From Trichomonas tenax (taxonomy: Eukaryota > Parabasalia > Trichomonadida > Trichomonadidae), in NCBI GenBank assembly GCA_023091735.1, contig JALKBU010000051.1, positions 1 to 64,000 on the forward strand: 64,000 bases of DNA, read 5' to 3'. The notes beneath the pieces are model-generated. The model was given only the letters and a program-made list of their open reading frames with translations. It was not told where the DNA came from and did not search any database. The position numbers were made by a program, and so were the translations under genes. Below are positions 21,601 through 30,852 of the stretch, one piece after another (the first letter of the stretch is position 1; each line of letters opens with the position of its first letter).

Positions 21601-22445
21601 TCCACGATTTCCATGATCCAGTCAGACCTAAGTGACGAAAACTCAGCTAATTCAGAATATAATCCAATAATAAATGCAATGAATGCTCTGAATAAATTAG
21701 TTGCTGTGTCTTGATTCTTTATGATCCGAGAGAAGATTTTCCAACCGTGATGTTGTCTTTTCAAGTCTTTAAAACATTTGAGAATTTTCGAAAGATTCTT
21801 TTCTGATTTGTCGAGATTTTGTTCTGATAAGATGATAACGAGTAAAATTTCGCAAGCCAACTCAATAGTTCTCGGTAAACTTGGGTAAATTGAATTCACA
21901 AATTGCGGAAAAATGCTTGGATACTGCATAACAAGGTCGATACCGGAGTTGGAGTTGCAAATAGCACGAAAACAACTGAGTGTGTTGATAAGACTCTCAG
22001 CATCTTCAGTGTTTACTGGTTCGAAACCGTTCAATGTTGCAACCTTCTTGGTAAGGATGGACATGAGTACCAAGTGACCTTTGGCATCGAAGAATCTGTG
22101 GCTCCATGAGAGAAAGCTTGTTTTGAGATATACGGCTATTTTTTCCAGTATGCGAGAGAGCTTTTCTTTTTTGATTGCGTTGATCACGTTATCGTTCTTA
22201 AGCTGCCTGACGAGGAATTCAGGCGATGGCTGCATTATATTGATTTGATGTTGTAAAGTAATAAAATTCCATTTATCTTCCAGAGATTTATTATCGAGGG
22301 GTTTCCTCATATCACCGTGAAGATCCATTTCGTTGATAGTGGCATCGTACATTTTAAGTATTTCTTCCGCATTTAATGAGCCATCCTTGTGGAGTGGTTT
22401 TTTTGGAGCTGGGGTGCTAATGAATGGCTCGAAATCGATGTTCAA
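18624..22445 (-). CDS. Diaphanous-related formin
   Basis: This protein of about 1270 residues nucleates and elongates actin filaments. In order: a GBD/FH3-type armadillo regulatory region (about 25-400), a coiled coil (about 470-660), a proline-rich FH1 that binds profilin (about 690-740), and an FH2 domain (about 745-1130) with a GNFLNGGTQRGGAYGF-like core. Near residue 1137, GVIDNLVANMEKG followed by basic residues matches a diaphanous autoregulatory (DAD) motif. A Ser/Lys/Asn-rich tail of about 110 residues follows. GBD/FH3 plus DAD implies an autoinhibited, Rho-activated formin. The start is unresolved: the codon at 22,445 is TTG, the first in-frame ATG is at 22,352, and the coding frame continues upstream to 22,544 with no ATG. 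Confidence 0.93.
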   Translation of the reverse strand: MNIDFEPFISTPAPKKPLHKDGSLNAEEILKMYDATINEMDLHGDMRKPLDNKSLEDKWNFITLQHQINIMQPSPEFLVRQLKNDNVINAIKKEKLSRILEKIAVYLKTSFLSWSHRFFDAKGHLVLMSILTKKVATLNGFEPVNTEDAESLINTLSCFRAICNSNSGIDLVMQYPSIFPQFVNSIYPSLPRTIELACEILLVIILSEQNLDKSEKNLSKILKCFKDLKRQHHGWKIFSRIIKNQDTATNLFRAFIAFIIGLYSELAEFSSLRSDWIMEIVDCGLFQRLKEIPEGKFPNLKELIESIEEEMRILRTTFSLKVINPFNNKTLIKELYNMSDPNYLIPNIALSLFDIGIRNTQLFRQTSTFFFNVLSVIRCQNSGTNIQKLLQAIAISKDIRVPIRLRQIKVETEPTEIFTTYRFLPDNEMTDEPIMELVTEASGKIVDESKLNIESVDPTTPVDTSSGDVQKIIADYENKLKTANQQIDGLRFSLRNAMKTKEQEVKKSKDLAKKARDYERKLKVMELNSKEVLNTANAYKNQAEAYKKGVEGYKQQCEKIIQKFKDEIRNLQTQNQQLTAKCKTLTEVVEIEKSQPGVRVSESEIQSLTENKVLKEKVEAKDKEIEGLKEENTNLKGQIEKLKQLLVEAQKKLAAPPPQAQTAPSATPSVNEAGPSANAPDDAAVPTSASIPSPPGVPPPPGSMPLPPVVPPPPPPPPGIPLPPPPGMPPPPGAFFGVPKKLNTAPAKKVRAMFWTKVPDAAAVNMIWKQIDDKNVKINKEILMELFSAVEAKKVETGKKKPKFVELFDPNRAKAMNIMLGRLRRPAWDIVQQVKNLDDAIDEDLMASLKTTIPNDDEYKAVKQYTGDMALLGTDEQFVFEVMKVKLYVSHIEFLDLRMTFYESYKDILTPLTILSTGFSQLKNSKKLKEFLAYILAIGNFLNGGTQRGGAYGFKFDFFTKLPDIRTSRKGYTFLNYIAETFDVITFCDELNNVPKCLGVDFDTAKLNFAKLDNCFKKLDRVMDEAEKYVADGYMLNPLYLKFRETNEKKLEKPPSLINQIETDFSDVVKGFGEDTANTKMNEFLEVFTNLLTALRNADEENKARELAAQKAAERAKKAEERARMKANAKPVAPGGAERGVIDNLVANMEKGNIVLKKKVEANAVEEVSSPKVSELEKKMAERRNKIEKSSNAFGSEKISNNTEKKSNTEKSSKTEKGSNSSNIVQEKRSSSNNIAQKKISASSNNDDKMSVRSRVSHRHHKKTVDSTNEGEK

Positions 22446-23260
22446 TGTCTGTATACTCTCCGAAGAAGCGGAAGGGCCAATTTCCCCCTTTCCACGATGC
22501 TTCTTATGTCGCGAAGTAATTTTTTTATGATGATACTTTTCAAATCAAAATTTTTCGAGATTTTTTATGAGTTTTATCATGCATCTTTATAAATATACAT
22601 AGTATTGGAAGTGTTCCTTATATATCAAATGATTATTTTGCTCAATATCATAGACAGGGTCTCTTGGACCCTTTTTAACTTCTCCGTTATAAGGTTTATT
22701 GAACAAAAACTGACAATAAAAAAGCGTTATTGCTCTGTAATTTTTCATAAAAGCGCAAAACTATCAAAATTGATGTGTGTTTCCCATTAATAAATGTTAC
22801 ATGGATGAATATGCTGCGAAATAAGAACTTTTTTATTCAGAGGTTTACCAATTTTCTCACATTCCTAATAAGATCACGACGTTTTAAGTTAAATATCTTC
22901 AAATTAACTATTTTTCATTATATTTGTCATTGACAAAAGGTTAGAAATGCTTTTTTTAGCGAGAAAAATTGTTGATTGAGATTTAGTAATAAATCAAATT
23001 AAGATTAGTTAATTCAATAGTTTATTGATTTTACGTGGCAAAATTATGAAATGTGATATTTTATAAAGTTGCATATTATTAATTCATATATCTATTAAAT
23101 GCAAAAATAAATCATAGAGTCATTTGATTCAACGCTTATGATTGATAACGATTTGTGATGATTTATATTGTATGACATGTAAAATTAATTTTGTCGAATA
23201 AAGACAAAAATGTTTTGTAAATTTGTTAAAAAATCAAAATTTTAACGTTTTGATTCTTGT
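22446..23260. promoter_or_regulatory. Divergent promoter region between formin and FAM184-like genes
   Basis: Bases 22,446-22,544 continue the formin frame and are probably coding, encoding a Lys/His/Arg-rich segment. Beyond them, recurrent elements occur as TTTACGTGGCAAA at 23,030-23,042 and TGACATGTAAA at 23,173-23,183, the latter 78 bp from the FAM184-like ATG. No other gene is seen. Confidence 0.45.
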
Positions 23261-26200
23261 ATGCAACAATTGGATCCAAACTGGCAGTACAATGTCAGTA
23301 AAAAGATCGCACAGTTGACTAAAGTGATATTTAGACTGCATACAGAAGGGATTGATCGAAGAGATTCGATCGCAAAGCTGAAAAAGGCTCAAGATAAAGA
23401 AATTGAAGAAATAAGAGCAACAGTTGATCAACAGATACAAGAATTCAGAGCTAGTCTTGCGAAAGAATACGAAGAAAATCTAAAAAAATCACACGATGAA
23501 ATGGCCGAGAGTTATAACAACGCTAAAACACAATACGAAGATGAAAACAAGCGATTGCAGTCCCATGTATCGAGTATAGAGGGAATTTCACAAGAAAAAA
23601 TTGAAGTTTTACAAAGGCAAATTAAAAATTTAACGGAAGAATTTCACAATGCACAAGAATCGTTCAAATCATCGTTAAAACAAGCGAGAGAGCACTTCTC
23701 AGATACTGTCGAAGAATTAAAACAAAAACACGCCCAAGAATTAGAAAACGTTATTACTGAAGGCAATTTGAAATATAACAAGCTTGTAGTTGACTCAGCA
23801 AAGAAGGAGGAAGAGCTTCGTGCACAATTAACAGCTGTCGATAAAGAATTGGAAGGAAAGAAAATTCAGGAGCTTGGCAATCAAGTTTCAAAGCTCAAAT
23901 CACAGATATTGACTCTCGACAACAACCTGAGAACTTCTGAGACTGAGAAGAACAAATTTGCGAAAACAAATAAACAACTTCAAGAGAAACTTTCAAAGCT
24001 CGAAGAAAATGTTGGAAAATATAAAGAAAATCTCAAGAATCAGACACAACTGCAAGAAGAACTTGAAGCATTGCGTGAGACGCTTAAAGCTGAACAAAGC
24101 AAATACGCGAATGACACAAAAGATTTACAAGAACAGATGAATGAAGCAATCGCAAAGTTGAAGAAAGAGTTGCTTGAAAGAGAAGAGAGTCATGCAAAGA
24201 TTAAAGAGATTCTTGAAGAAGATATCAAGAAGCTTCAAGATCAAATGAAAGATACATCAACAGCATCGAATGAAGAACACAAGAAAATCATTAAAAATCT
24301 CACAGATGAAATCGATAGATTACAATCTAAAGTCCAATTTTTGGAGACAGAAAGCCACAAAACAGAAACAGATTTGAGGAGCGTTATATCAGATTTGAGA
24401 TCTCAATTGAGAGATGTATCATTAGTAAATGAAAAAGCAATAGAAGCAGAAAGAAATCAAAGTGCAAACTCAATCGCAATCATCATGAAATCACATGCAG
24501 CTGAAACGCAAGATCTCAAAGATCAAATCGAATATTTAACAAAAGAAATGCAAAAATCAATCGAAAGCGCACAAATTAAATTCCACGACGAAAAGGATAA
24601 ATACCTGCTTCAAATTCAACAATTCAATAATGTTATCATTCAACTCAAAACAGAATATGAAACGAAAATATCGAAATTAGAAAAAGAAAAGGATAACGAA
24701 GTTAAAACACTTTATGAGAACTCTGAAAGCTCAAAGAATTCTTTAATTAAAGCATACGAAAAGCGTCTTAAAGCTCTTGAAGAACAACTTGCACTAGAAA
24801 AGGAGCAAATGAAAGTCATGCAGGAAGCTCAGTTAAAGCAATTAGATGAAAAGTATGCATTGAGCATTCGCTTGAACAACGAAAAACTCAAGAAAGAATT
24901 CGAGATTGAAAAATCCGATAGTTTAGGACAACAAAGAGATAACTATGAGCACGAAATACAGGAACTCAAAGATAATATTGAAAACATGCAATTTACAAAT
25001 AATGCACTCGAAAATCAAATCAGTACACAGATGCATGAATATGAAGAAAAACTTTTAACATTAAAATCACAAATCAAGAAACTTCAAGACGAGAAAAATC
25101 GTGCAGATAAAGAGTACAAGCTCAGTCTTGATGAGAAAGATGTTATTCTCAGAGAACAATTGGATGAAAACAATATGTTGAATAATGAGAAAATTGAAGG
25201 TATAGAGAAACAACACAATGAAGAAATTCTTAATCTCAAGAAGAAATTTTCTAAATCAATGACTTTGCGGCAAAATGAATTCGCTCAAAAATCCAAAGAT
25301 TATGAAACAAAAATCAAAGAATTGCAAGATACAATTGATGATTTGCATCGTCAAATGGATGAAATGGTTACTAAGCATTATGAAGAGCTTAATGCATCAG
25401 AGAAGAAGTTTGCTGATCTTCAGCAAACAATGTCTCTTGTTGAAGCTGATAGAGAGCAATCTTCGAAGGATCAGATCAAACTACTTCAACTAGAGATAGA
25501 AGATTTAAAGAGAAAACATTCCCTCAACGAATCACATCAAAACAAAGAAATCGATAGATTAATTTTACAAATGCAGCAAAACAAAATCGAACATGAGAAG
25601 AAACTTTTAGCAATGGAACATCAGTTTGATTTAACTAAAAACGAACTCGAGCTGCAAAAGAATACACAGCTTTCATTATTGAAAAGTGAACACAATGTTA
25701 AATTAGGTGAAATGCAAAAGAAGATCGAAGATACATGTAATTATTATCAAAATCAAATCAACGAAATCAATAAGAACCACGAAAAGAATATTAATGATAT
25801 TGATGATAAGAGAAAGGAAGAACTCAAGAATTTATTAGACGAATTCGATGAAATAGAAGACGGTTACAAAGAGCAAATCAAGCAGTTGAATGAAAGTCTT
25901 GAAAAGTTGAAGAAAGAAAATGGAGAAATGAAGAAGAAGATTGATTCCATTGGATCGACAATTGCTGATCAACAGAAGATCAAAGATCTTGAAAAGAAGG
26001 TATTTGAAGGTAATGATATGGTTGCGAAGCTGTTTAACGAATTGAAGCACTATCAACAAGAATTTGCAAATAGAGAGCAATCATACAATAAGATATTCAA
26101 CACTAAACCACAAGTTGGTGTTTTAAACGTTTTAGAGAAAAGAATGAAGAAAGATACATTAGATAGATCCCTGCCTCCTTTGGGAGAAGCGATCGAAAAA

Positions 26201-26263
26201 GCGGAAGCTAAGCAAAAGAGATCTTCAACGGTTCTTTCCGCACGAAGATCTAAACCAAAATAA
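23261..26263 (+). CDS. FAM184-like long coiled-coil protein
   Basis: This 1000-residue protein is almost entirely coiled coil. Residues 9-45 (VSKKIAQLTKVIFRLHTEG and the following basic helix) match the conserved start of the FAM184A/B family, whose members begin with a KKIAQLTKVIYALNTKN-like motif. The coiled coil then runs from about 35 to 945, rich in Glu, Lys, Gln, Leu and Asn. The last 50 residues are basic and less structured. FAM184 function is poorly known; a cytoskeletal or basal-body scaffold is plausible but is only inference. The ATG gives the family-typical N-terminus with no extra leader. Confidence 0.75.
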   Translation: MQQLDPNWQYNVSKKIAQLTKVIFRLHTEGIDRRDSIAKLKKAQDKEIEEIRATVDQQIQEFRASLAKEYEENLKKSHDEMAESYNNAKTQYEDENKRLQSHVSSIEGISQEKIEVLQRQIKNLTEEFHNAQESFKSSLKQAREHFSDTVEELKQKHAQELENVITEGNLKYNKLVVDSAKKEEELRAQLTAVDKELEGKKIQELGNQVSKLKSQILTLDNNLRTSETEKNKFAKTNKQLQEKLSKLEENVGKYKENLKNQTQLQEELEALRETLKAEQSKYANDTKDLQEQMNEAIAKLKKELLEREESHAKIKEILEEDIKKLQDQMKDTSTASNEEHKKIIKNLTDEIDRLQSKVQFLETESHKTETDLRSVISDLRSQLRDVSLVNEKAIEAERNQSANSIAIIMKSHAAETQDLKDQIEYLTKEMQKSIESAQIKFHDEKDKYLLQIQQFNNVIIQLKTEYETKISKLEKEKDNEVKTLYENSESSKNSLIKAYEKRLKALEEQLALEKEQMKVMQEAQLKQLDEKYALSIRLNNEKLKKEFEIEKSDSLGQQRDNYEHEIQELKDNIENMQFTNNALENQISTQMHEYEEKLLTLKSQIKKLQDEKNRADKEYKLSLDEKDVILREQLDENNMLNNEKIEGIEKQHNEEILNLKKKFSKSMTLRQNEFAQKSKDYETKIKELQDTIDDLHRQMDEMVTKHYEELNASEKKFADLQQTMSLVEADREQSSKDQIKLLQLEIEDLKRKHSLNESHQNKEIDRLILQMQQNKIEHEKKLLAMEHQFDLTKNELELQKNTQLSLLKSEHNVKLGEMQKKIEDTCNYYQNQINEINKNHEKNINDIDDKRKEELKNLLDEFDEIEDGYKEQIKQLNESLEKLKKENGEMKKKIDSIGSTIADQQKIKDLEKKVFEGNDMVAKLFNELKHYQQEFANREQSYNKIFNTKPQVGVLNVLEKRMKKDTLDRSLPPLGEAIEKAEAKQKRSSTVLSARRSKPK

Positions 26264-26860
26264 ATATATTTGTTTGTTAGTATTAATCAATGTTTTATTT
26301 GCGAAACCACTTCGTAACAAATTCTACTCCAATAATATCTTCATATTTTAAAAGCATTTTAATACCAATATGAATACAAAATTATCACATCAAACTTTAA
26401 ATTTCTCAAATGAGAATCAAATTTTGGAATCTTCATTTGCACCAATAGCAGATTATGCATCATTAAGTGTTTTGCTTTGATGAATTCATAATAATAATCA
26501 CCACATCATGATGCACAGCGAAATTTATTTATGATTGGTATTTTCATCAATTTTACAATATCTTGTGAAATTGAGAAAACAGATTCTGCTAAACTGTGAA
26601 GCTATGATAGTTAACTAAGAATGTTAATGTGCTGAGATCACAAGTCAATATTAATTGTAAAAATGACACAAATTTGTGAAATCGTTATCGCAAGAGTTTC
26701 ACTTAAATTTTTGCCAAATAGCCGCAGAAACGCAGGTAATCGATATGATAGAGTATTTGGAGGCTGTAAAAGGAATGGTGCAGCAAAGAAATTAAGAAGA
26801 AAGAAATGCCACATTATCACAAAAAATTGATAGATATAGTTGGCCAGCCAGTTTTAAACA
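26264..26860. other. Spacer upstream of thiamine pyrophosphokinase
   Basis: These 600 bp hold no recognised gene, RNA or recurrent element. Composition rises sharply in GC at the kinase start (26,870-26,990). Confidence 0.45.
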
Positions 26861-27583
26861 ATGATCATCGAGAATCCGCTCGAACACGGACTTCCGTACG
26901 CAGCAATCGCGCTCAACTACACGCTGCCGAAGTACTTCGAGCCTGTCTGGAAGAACGCGAACATGAGGATCTGCGTCGACGGTGGCAGCAACAAAGTTTT
27001 CGATTATTTCAATAGCAAAGGAATCAAAGATTTTCTTTCACCAGACGCTATTGTCGGTGATTTGAAGTCTATTAGACCTGAAGTTCAGTCAGAATTCGAA
27101 GCTACTGGTTCGCAAATCGTTCATATTAAAAATTCTAAAATGACTGACTCCGAGAAAGCGATTATCATGCTCTCAGAGATGAACTACAAGCATCCTATAC
27201 TCATTTTGGGCGCTTTTGGCGGAAGATTTGATCAAACAGCAAGTTTGATCCATTCTGCGCTCTCTAGGCCCGAATTACGCATTTTCTTGGCCGATGACAG
27301 CAATTTCTCGAACTGGATTTTCACAGGAACAACAAAAATTTTAACACCAAAGAAAATCACAACACACGTCTGCGGTTTGTTGCCTCTTCTCAAACCTGTT
27401 GCCCTCAAAACGCAGGGATTGAAGTGGAATTTGAACGGAGAGACACTCAAAATGGGCGATTTTATCAGTTCAAGCAACGAAGTTGCACAGGATTCTAAAG
27501 AAGTTATTGTTGAGACCAAAGATCCAATTTTCTGGACTATTCAGGCCAAGAAAATCATAGAAATCCAACAGAAGAAGAAATGA
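26861..27583 (+). CDS. Thiamine pyrophosphokinase
   Basis: This 240-residue cytosolic enzyme makes thiamine diphosphate from thiamine and a nucleotide triphosphate. The cofactor is needed by pyruvate:ferredoxin oxidoreductase, the key hydrogenosomal enzyme of trichomonads. Motifs in order: CVDGGSNK near residue 38, PDAIVGDLKSI near 62 (usually GDFDS), SKMTDSEKA near 93, LGAFGGRFDQT near 113, and a C-terminal QGLKWNLNGE near 188, the thiamine-binding hallmark. GDLKS in place of GDxDS is a notable change in the nucleotide/metal loop. Length is normal. The first 45 codons are much richer in GC than the rest. Confidence 0.9.
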   Translation: MIIENPLEHGLPYAAIALNYTLPKYFEPVWKNANMRICVDGGSNKVFDYFNSKGIKDFLSPDAIVGDLKSIRPEVQSEFEATGSQIVHIKNSKMTDSEKAIIMLSEMNYKHPILILGAFGGRFDQTASLIHSALSRPELRIFLADDSNFSNWIFTGTTKILTPKKITTHVCGLLPLLKPVALKTQGLKWNLNGETLKMGDFISSSNEVAQDSKEVIVETKDPIFWTIQAKKIIEIQQKKK

Positions 27584-28020
27584 ATTCTATCTCTGTAATT
27601 TGTTATATATTTGTTTATGCTGAGCTAAATGATATAGTGTATATATTGTTAAAACTTTTTTCTTTCATAAGCAGTCAATATAGCGCTTTTTCATGATATC
27701 TTTTATCAAAAAATATTTATTGATTGCAATGGAATGGGAAAAATGTTATATTTTATTGTTATTTTGCTATTTTGTTTAATTGAGGAAGTAAAACTGGTTG
27801 GTTGAATGATATATAACATGGATATTGTGATATTATTTAAAATGATGTGTTTTGACGCGAGAACAAATAAAATAAGTGATCTTAGATGAATTAATCGAGT
27901 TATTCGATTGAGTTTTCTAATGCTAGCATTATAATATTTCAAAAATATGTAAATTTGGAAGTTGCTTTAAAAATATAACATTTTTAGAATATACATACAA
28001 TAACTTTGAACTTACTGTTC
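27584..28020. other. Convergent spacer
   Basis: These 437 AT-rich bases lie between the 3' ends of the thiamine kinase and the SANT/U-box gene. Nothing is recognised apart from TTAATCGAGTTATT at 27,891-27,904, a 14-mer repeated at 36,629-36,642. Confidence 0.45.
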
Positions 28021-29025
28021 CTAGTTGTCATAGTTTTCTGGTTTTGTTTCATCCCAGTTTACAATCTTTGGCTTATAAAAGTCAAAATTGTCAATAGTCA
28101 ATATAGTTAGAGATCGTTTGGATGAGATCGGATTTCGAGTGAATGGATTGCATTTTTTCTCTTGAATGACCTTAATCCAAGTATTATAATCCATAACATA
28201 GCCGTCTGGTGAAATTGCTGGAACACACATAGGCTTACATGTAATTGGGTCGATAAATCCAGGCATAGGGTTCAGCATACTGTTTTTATCATATTGAGAC
28301 ATAATTTTTCCGACATGGAATGAGTATTCACCTTTAATGAATGTCAATGATGTAATTTTGTGTATATTGTGCTTATTTACGATATCATATTGCACTGATA
28401 TCGGTTTTCTTTTCAATTTTGGATTTATAAATTTCTTTTCTAAGAGTGTTGTATACAATGCTTTGCATGTTTTCTCTGACTGACTTGGAAAGTATTCTAC
28501 TATATGAGTCCAATCAATGGAATCCTCGGCAACATTATCAACTAAAGTCATAAAGTATCTAATGTCAACTTCAGTCCATCCCTGCTTTGCCTCTATATCC
28601 AACATTTGTGTTCCTGATAGTTTCAGACTTGATTGATGAAGTGCGATTCTTCGCTGTGATGTTCGGGTAAAAATCTCATGATTCACACGGTCAATGAAGT
28701 CTTTCATCAGCAGGTTGACTTTCATCTCTTCCTTATTGTAATCTGATAGTTCATAAGCGATATAAATCTGTTTTGTTGTAAATTTACTGAGTATATCAGG
28801 ATTCTCGTTTATGAATTGGTCCACTTGCTTCAGTCGAATGATTAGCATTTGTTTGTTTCTGTTTTTAATGAATTTCATAGTTTCAGGATCATTTATCACA
28901 GGTGGCGGTGGGATTATTGATTTTATGTCATCGAATTTTATCACACCAAAGTCGGAAGAGAACCCTTCTTCCTGAAAATCTCCATCAGAAGAAGAATTGG
29001 ATCTCTTCGTCTTCAACTTCGTCAT
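28021..29025 (-). CDS. SANT/Myb-like plus U-box-like protein
   Basis: This 334-residue protein has two recognisable parts. Residues 148-197 look like one SANT/Myb-type helix-turn-helix, starting GWTEVDIRYFMTLVDN and containing DWTHIVEYFPSQSEKTCKALY. Residues 251-320 look like a U-box or related RING-like fold: NPMPGFIDPIT, a VPAISPDGYVMDY core in place of the usual DPV...GxxYER, and CNPFTRNPISSK. U-boxes recruit ubiquitin E2 enzymes. The N-terminus has a Ser/Asp-rich stretch and a proline patch (PPPP), then a helical region. I infer a nuclear protein linking ubiquitin to DNA or chromatin, but neither activity is shown. A cluster of four recurrent elements lies 150-270 bp upstream. Confidence 0.6.
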   Translation of the reverse strand: MTKLKTKRSNSSSDGDFQEEGFSSDFGVIKFDDIKSIIPPPPVINDPETMKFIKNRNKQMLIIRLKQVDQFINENPDILSKFTTKQIYIAYELSDYNKEEMKVNLLMKDFIDRVNHEIFTRTSQRRIALHQSSLKLSGTQMLDIEAKQGWTEVDIRYFMTLVDNVAEDSIDWTHIVEYFPSQSEKTCKALYTTLLEKKFINPKLKRKPISVQYDIVNKHNIHKITSLTFIKGEYSFHVGKIMSQYDKNSMLNPMPGFIDPITCKPMCVPAISPDGYVMDYNTWIKVIQEKKCNPFTRNPISSKRSLTILTIDNFDFYKPKIVNWDETKPENYDN

Positions 29026-29466
29026 TTTGAAAAAATCAAGTCACCTGTTCGACGCACTACATCCTGGACAGCATGCTCGTTTAAAATTATAAGAAATCCT
29101 CACTTTTCTGAAAACCAGAAAATATTCTATGATGTTTCTCAAAATTATTGTGAAATTTGCTTTACATTGAAATTTTACGTGGCAAATCCTATTTTTATGT
29201 GTCAAATATTTTATTACGAGGCATAATTCTATTTTACATGGTAAAATTTTTGACTTTAGAAATTTTTGTTGTCAATTTTTTGTTTTACTTGGCAAAATCT
29301 TCAGGTTATAGGAATTTTTAATGAATTGATAAATAGTGCTTTCTCGCGTTAATAAAACAAACAGAAATATTTATCTAAATAAAACAAATCTTCAAACAAA
29401 TTAAAATAATTTCTAATATATACAATATAAAAGTTATACTACGGCTAATAGTATATGATATATGAA
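29026..29466. other. Spacer with clustered recurrent elements
   Basis: This spacer lies upstream of the SANT/U-box gene and downstream of the coiled-coil gene. It holds the densest group of the recurrent 13-nt element, annotated separately. The remaining bases are AT-rich. Confidence 0.5.
29174..29296 (+). promoter_or_regulatory. Cluster of four TTTACRTGKCAAA-type elements
   Basis: Copies in the same orientation are TTTACGTGGCAAA at 29,174-29,186, TTTATGTGTCAAA at 29,194-29,206, TTTACATGGTAAA at 29,233-29,245 and TTTACTTGGCAAA at 29,284-29,296. The first pair is spaced 20 bp. They sit 150-270 bp upstream of the leftward SANT/U-box ATG. Function is inferred from recurrence. Confidence 0.5.
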
Positions 29467-30852
29467 TTACTTGGGTCTCCTGTAAGTGCTTCTAATGTTA
29501 TGAACTTCTGCTTTCATCTTATCTTTCAAGAAAGCATTCGCCTGCATAAGTTCACTATCACGCTTCCTTCTCCTTTCAGCAAATAGATTTTGTTCTAATT
29601 TAGTATAATCTAAGATGCTTGAACTTTGTTGGCTGTATTCATCGTCTTCGCTTTCACTTGGTATATTATTTACGCTGTTCATATTGTTCTTTATATTTAT
29701 CTCTGATTCATCCTCTTCTTCAACGAGGGAAACTCTTGGAATGTGCTGCATCTTCTCTGGCGATGATGGCGCAGAACTCTTTGTATAGTAAATGAGGAAT
29801 GCATCATTCCAGTCTGCGCTGGCACTCATTGTATGTCTGAATTCCCTGTCATACTCTTTACGTGTTACATCGAAAAATGTGCTAAGTTTTGTGGACTCTG
29901 ATATTAAATCTTGATTCAAACCTCTAAGCTCTGCCCAAACACTTGATGCTGTATCGGAATCAAACATTGATGTTTCGCTATCATTCATCAGTAAGTCGTT
30001 CTTCGATCTCATATTCTGTAATTTTTCTTGATTTTTCTTAACGAAAGCTAAGTCCATATCTAATGTTTCCAATCTCACTTCACAGTCCATGCGCTTCAAT
30101 TTCATTGCATCTAAGTTTGAAAACGATGGATAGTATTTTGGTGGAGAAAAAGATATTGATTCAGTAACAACAGCAGCAATTTGTCTTTGTTTTTGATCCA
30201 AATCATTGAAAACTTTATCTGAACTTGTAACAAGTGAGTGGTATCGAGAAATTGACTGTGTATCGTATGTTGGAAATTTAAACTGTTGTGCATTTGGCAT
30301 TGCGTTACGGAATTGTATTATTTCTGTATCTATGTCAATATCTTTATATGTATTTTGCGAAAATAATATTTCTTCTTTGATTTGATCACGCAATTCAGAT
30401 AAATATGGATCAACGAGACGAGAATAATCTGTAGCTTTGTCTACAATCGCATTTATTTCATCTAATAGCTCTGTTTTTAACGAATTTAATGAAGTTGTTA
30501 AATAATCTTCTATATGTTGGCTAATTTGCATTGAAGCGGTAGTATATGATGTAGTTGACATTTTAGGTGAAGAATCCGGTGAATTATTGTTAAGAGAAAG
30601 CTTTGGTGCGTACAATCCTTCTTCTGGAGCTGGAAGGTCGTTTAATATTGTATCCAAATCTATCTTTTTTTGTATGGGAGGTCTCCTTCTCTTCGAGCTC
30701 GGTGTAGATGTCTTTGGTGGAGGCTTTTCTGCGACTTTAGGTTTTGGAGGCTCGCGTTTGGGGCTCTTTACGACCTTAATTTCGCTGTTGAAGCTGTTTT
30801 CAGCAAGAAGGGCATCTAAGTCGTCGATGTTTAGACTTGTATCCCCTTGCAT
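29467..30852 (-). CDS. Unrecognised coiled-coil protein, 461 residues
   Basis: I do not recognise this family. Starting at the first ATG (MQGDTSLNIDDLDALLAEN) gives 461 residues; the longer open frame begins with TTG. The N-terminal 110 residues are disordered and rich in Pro, Lys and Ser, with an acidic DLDALLAENSF segment. A helical or coiled-coil core spans about 110-350. An acidic Ser/Glu/Asp/Asn linker follows (about 375-410), and then a basic C-terminal helix (about 415-461) rich in Arg and Lys. The layout (disordered acidic N-terminus, coiled coil, basic tail) is reminiscent of cytoskeletal or cilium-associated adaptors, but that is only a guess. Confidence 0.6.
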   Translation of the reverse strand: MQGDTSLNIDDLDALLAENSFNSEIKVVKSPKREPPKPKVAEKPPPKTSTPSSKRRRPPIQKKIDLDTILNDLPAPEEGLYAPKLSLNNNSPDSSPKMSTTSYTTASMQISQHIEDYLTTSLNSLKTELLDEINAIVDKATDYSRLVDPYLSELRDQIKEEILFSQNTYKDIDIDTEIIQFRNAMPNAQQFKFPTYDTQSISRYHSLVTSSDKVFNDLDQKQRQIAAVVTESISFSPPKYYPSFSNLDAMKLKRMDCEVRLETLDMDLAFVKKNQEKLQNMRSKNDLLMNDSETSMFDSDTASSVWAELRGLNQDLISESTKLSTFFDVTRKEYDREFRHTMSASADWNDAFLIYYTKSSAPSSPEKMQHIPRVSLVEEEDESEINIKNNMNSVNNIPSESEDDEYSQQSSSILDYTKLEQNLFAERRRKRDSELMQANAFLKDKMKAEVHNIRSTYRRPK

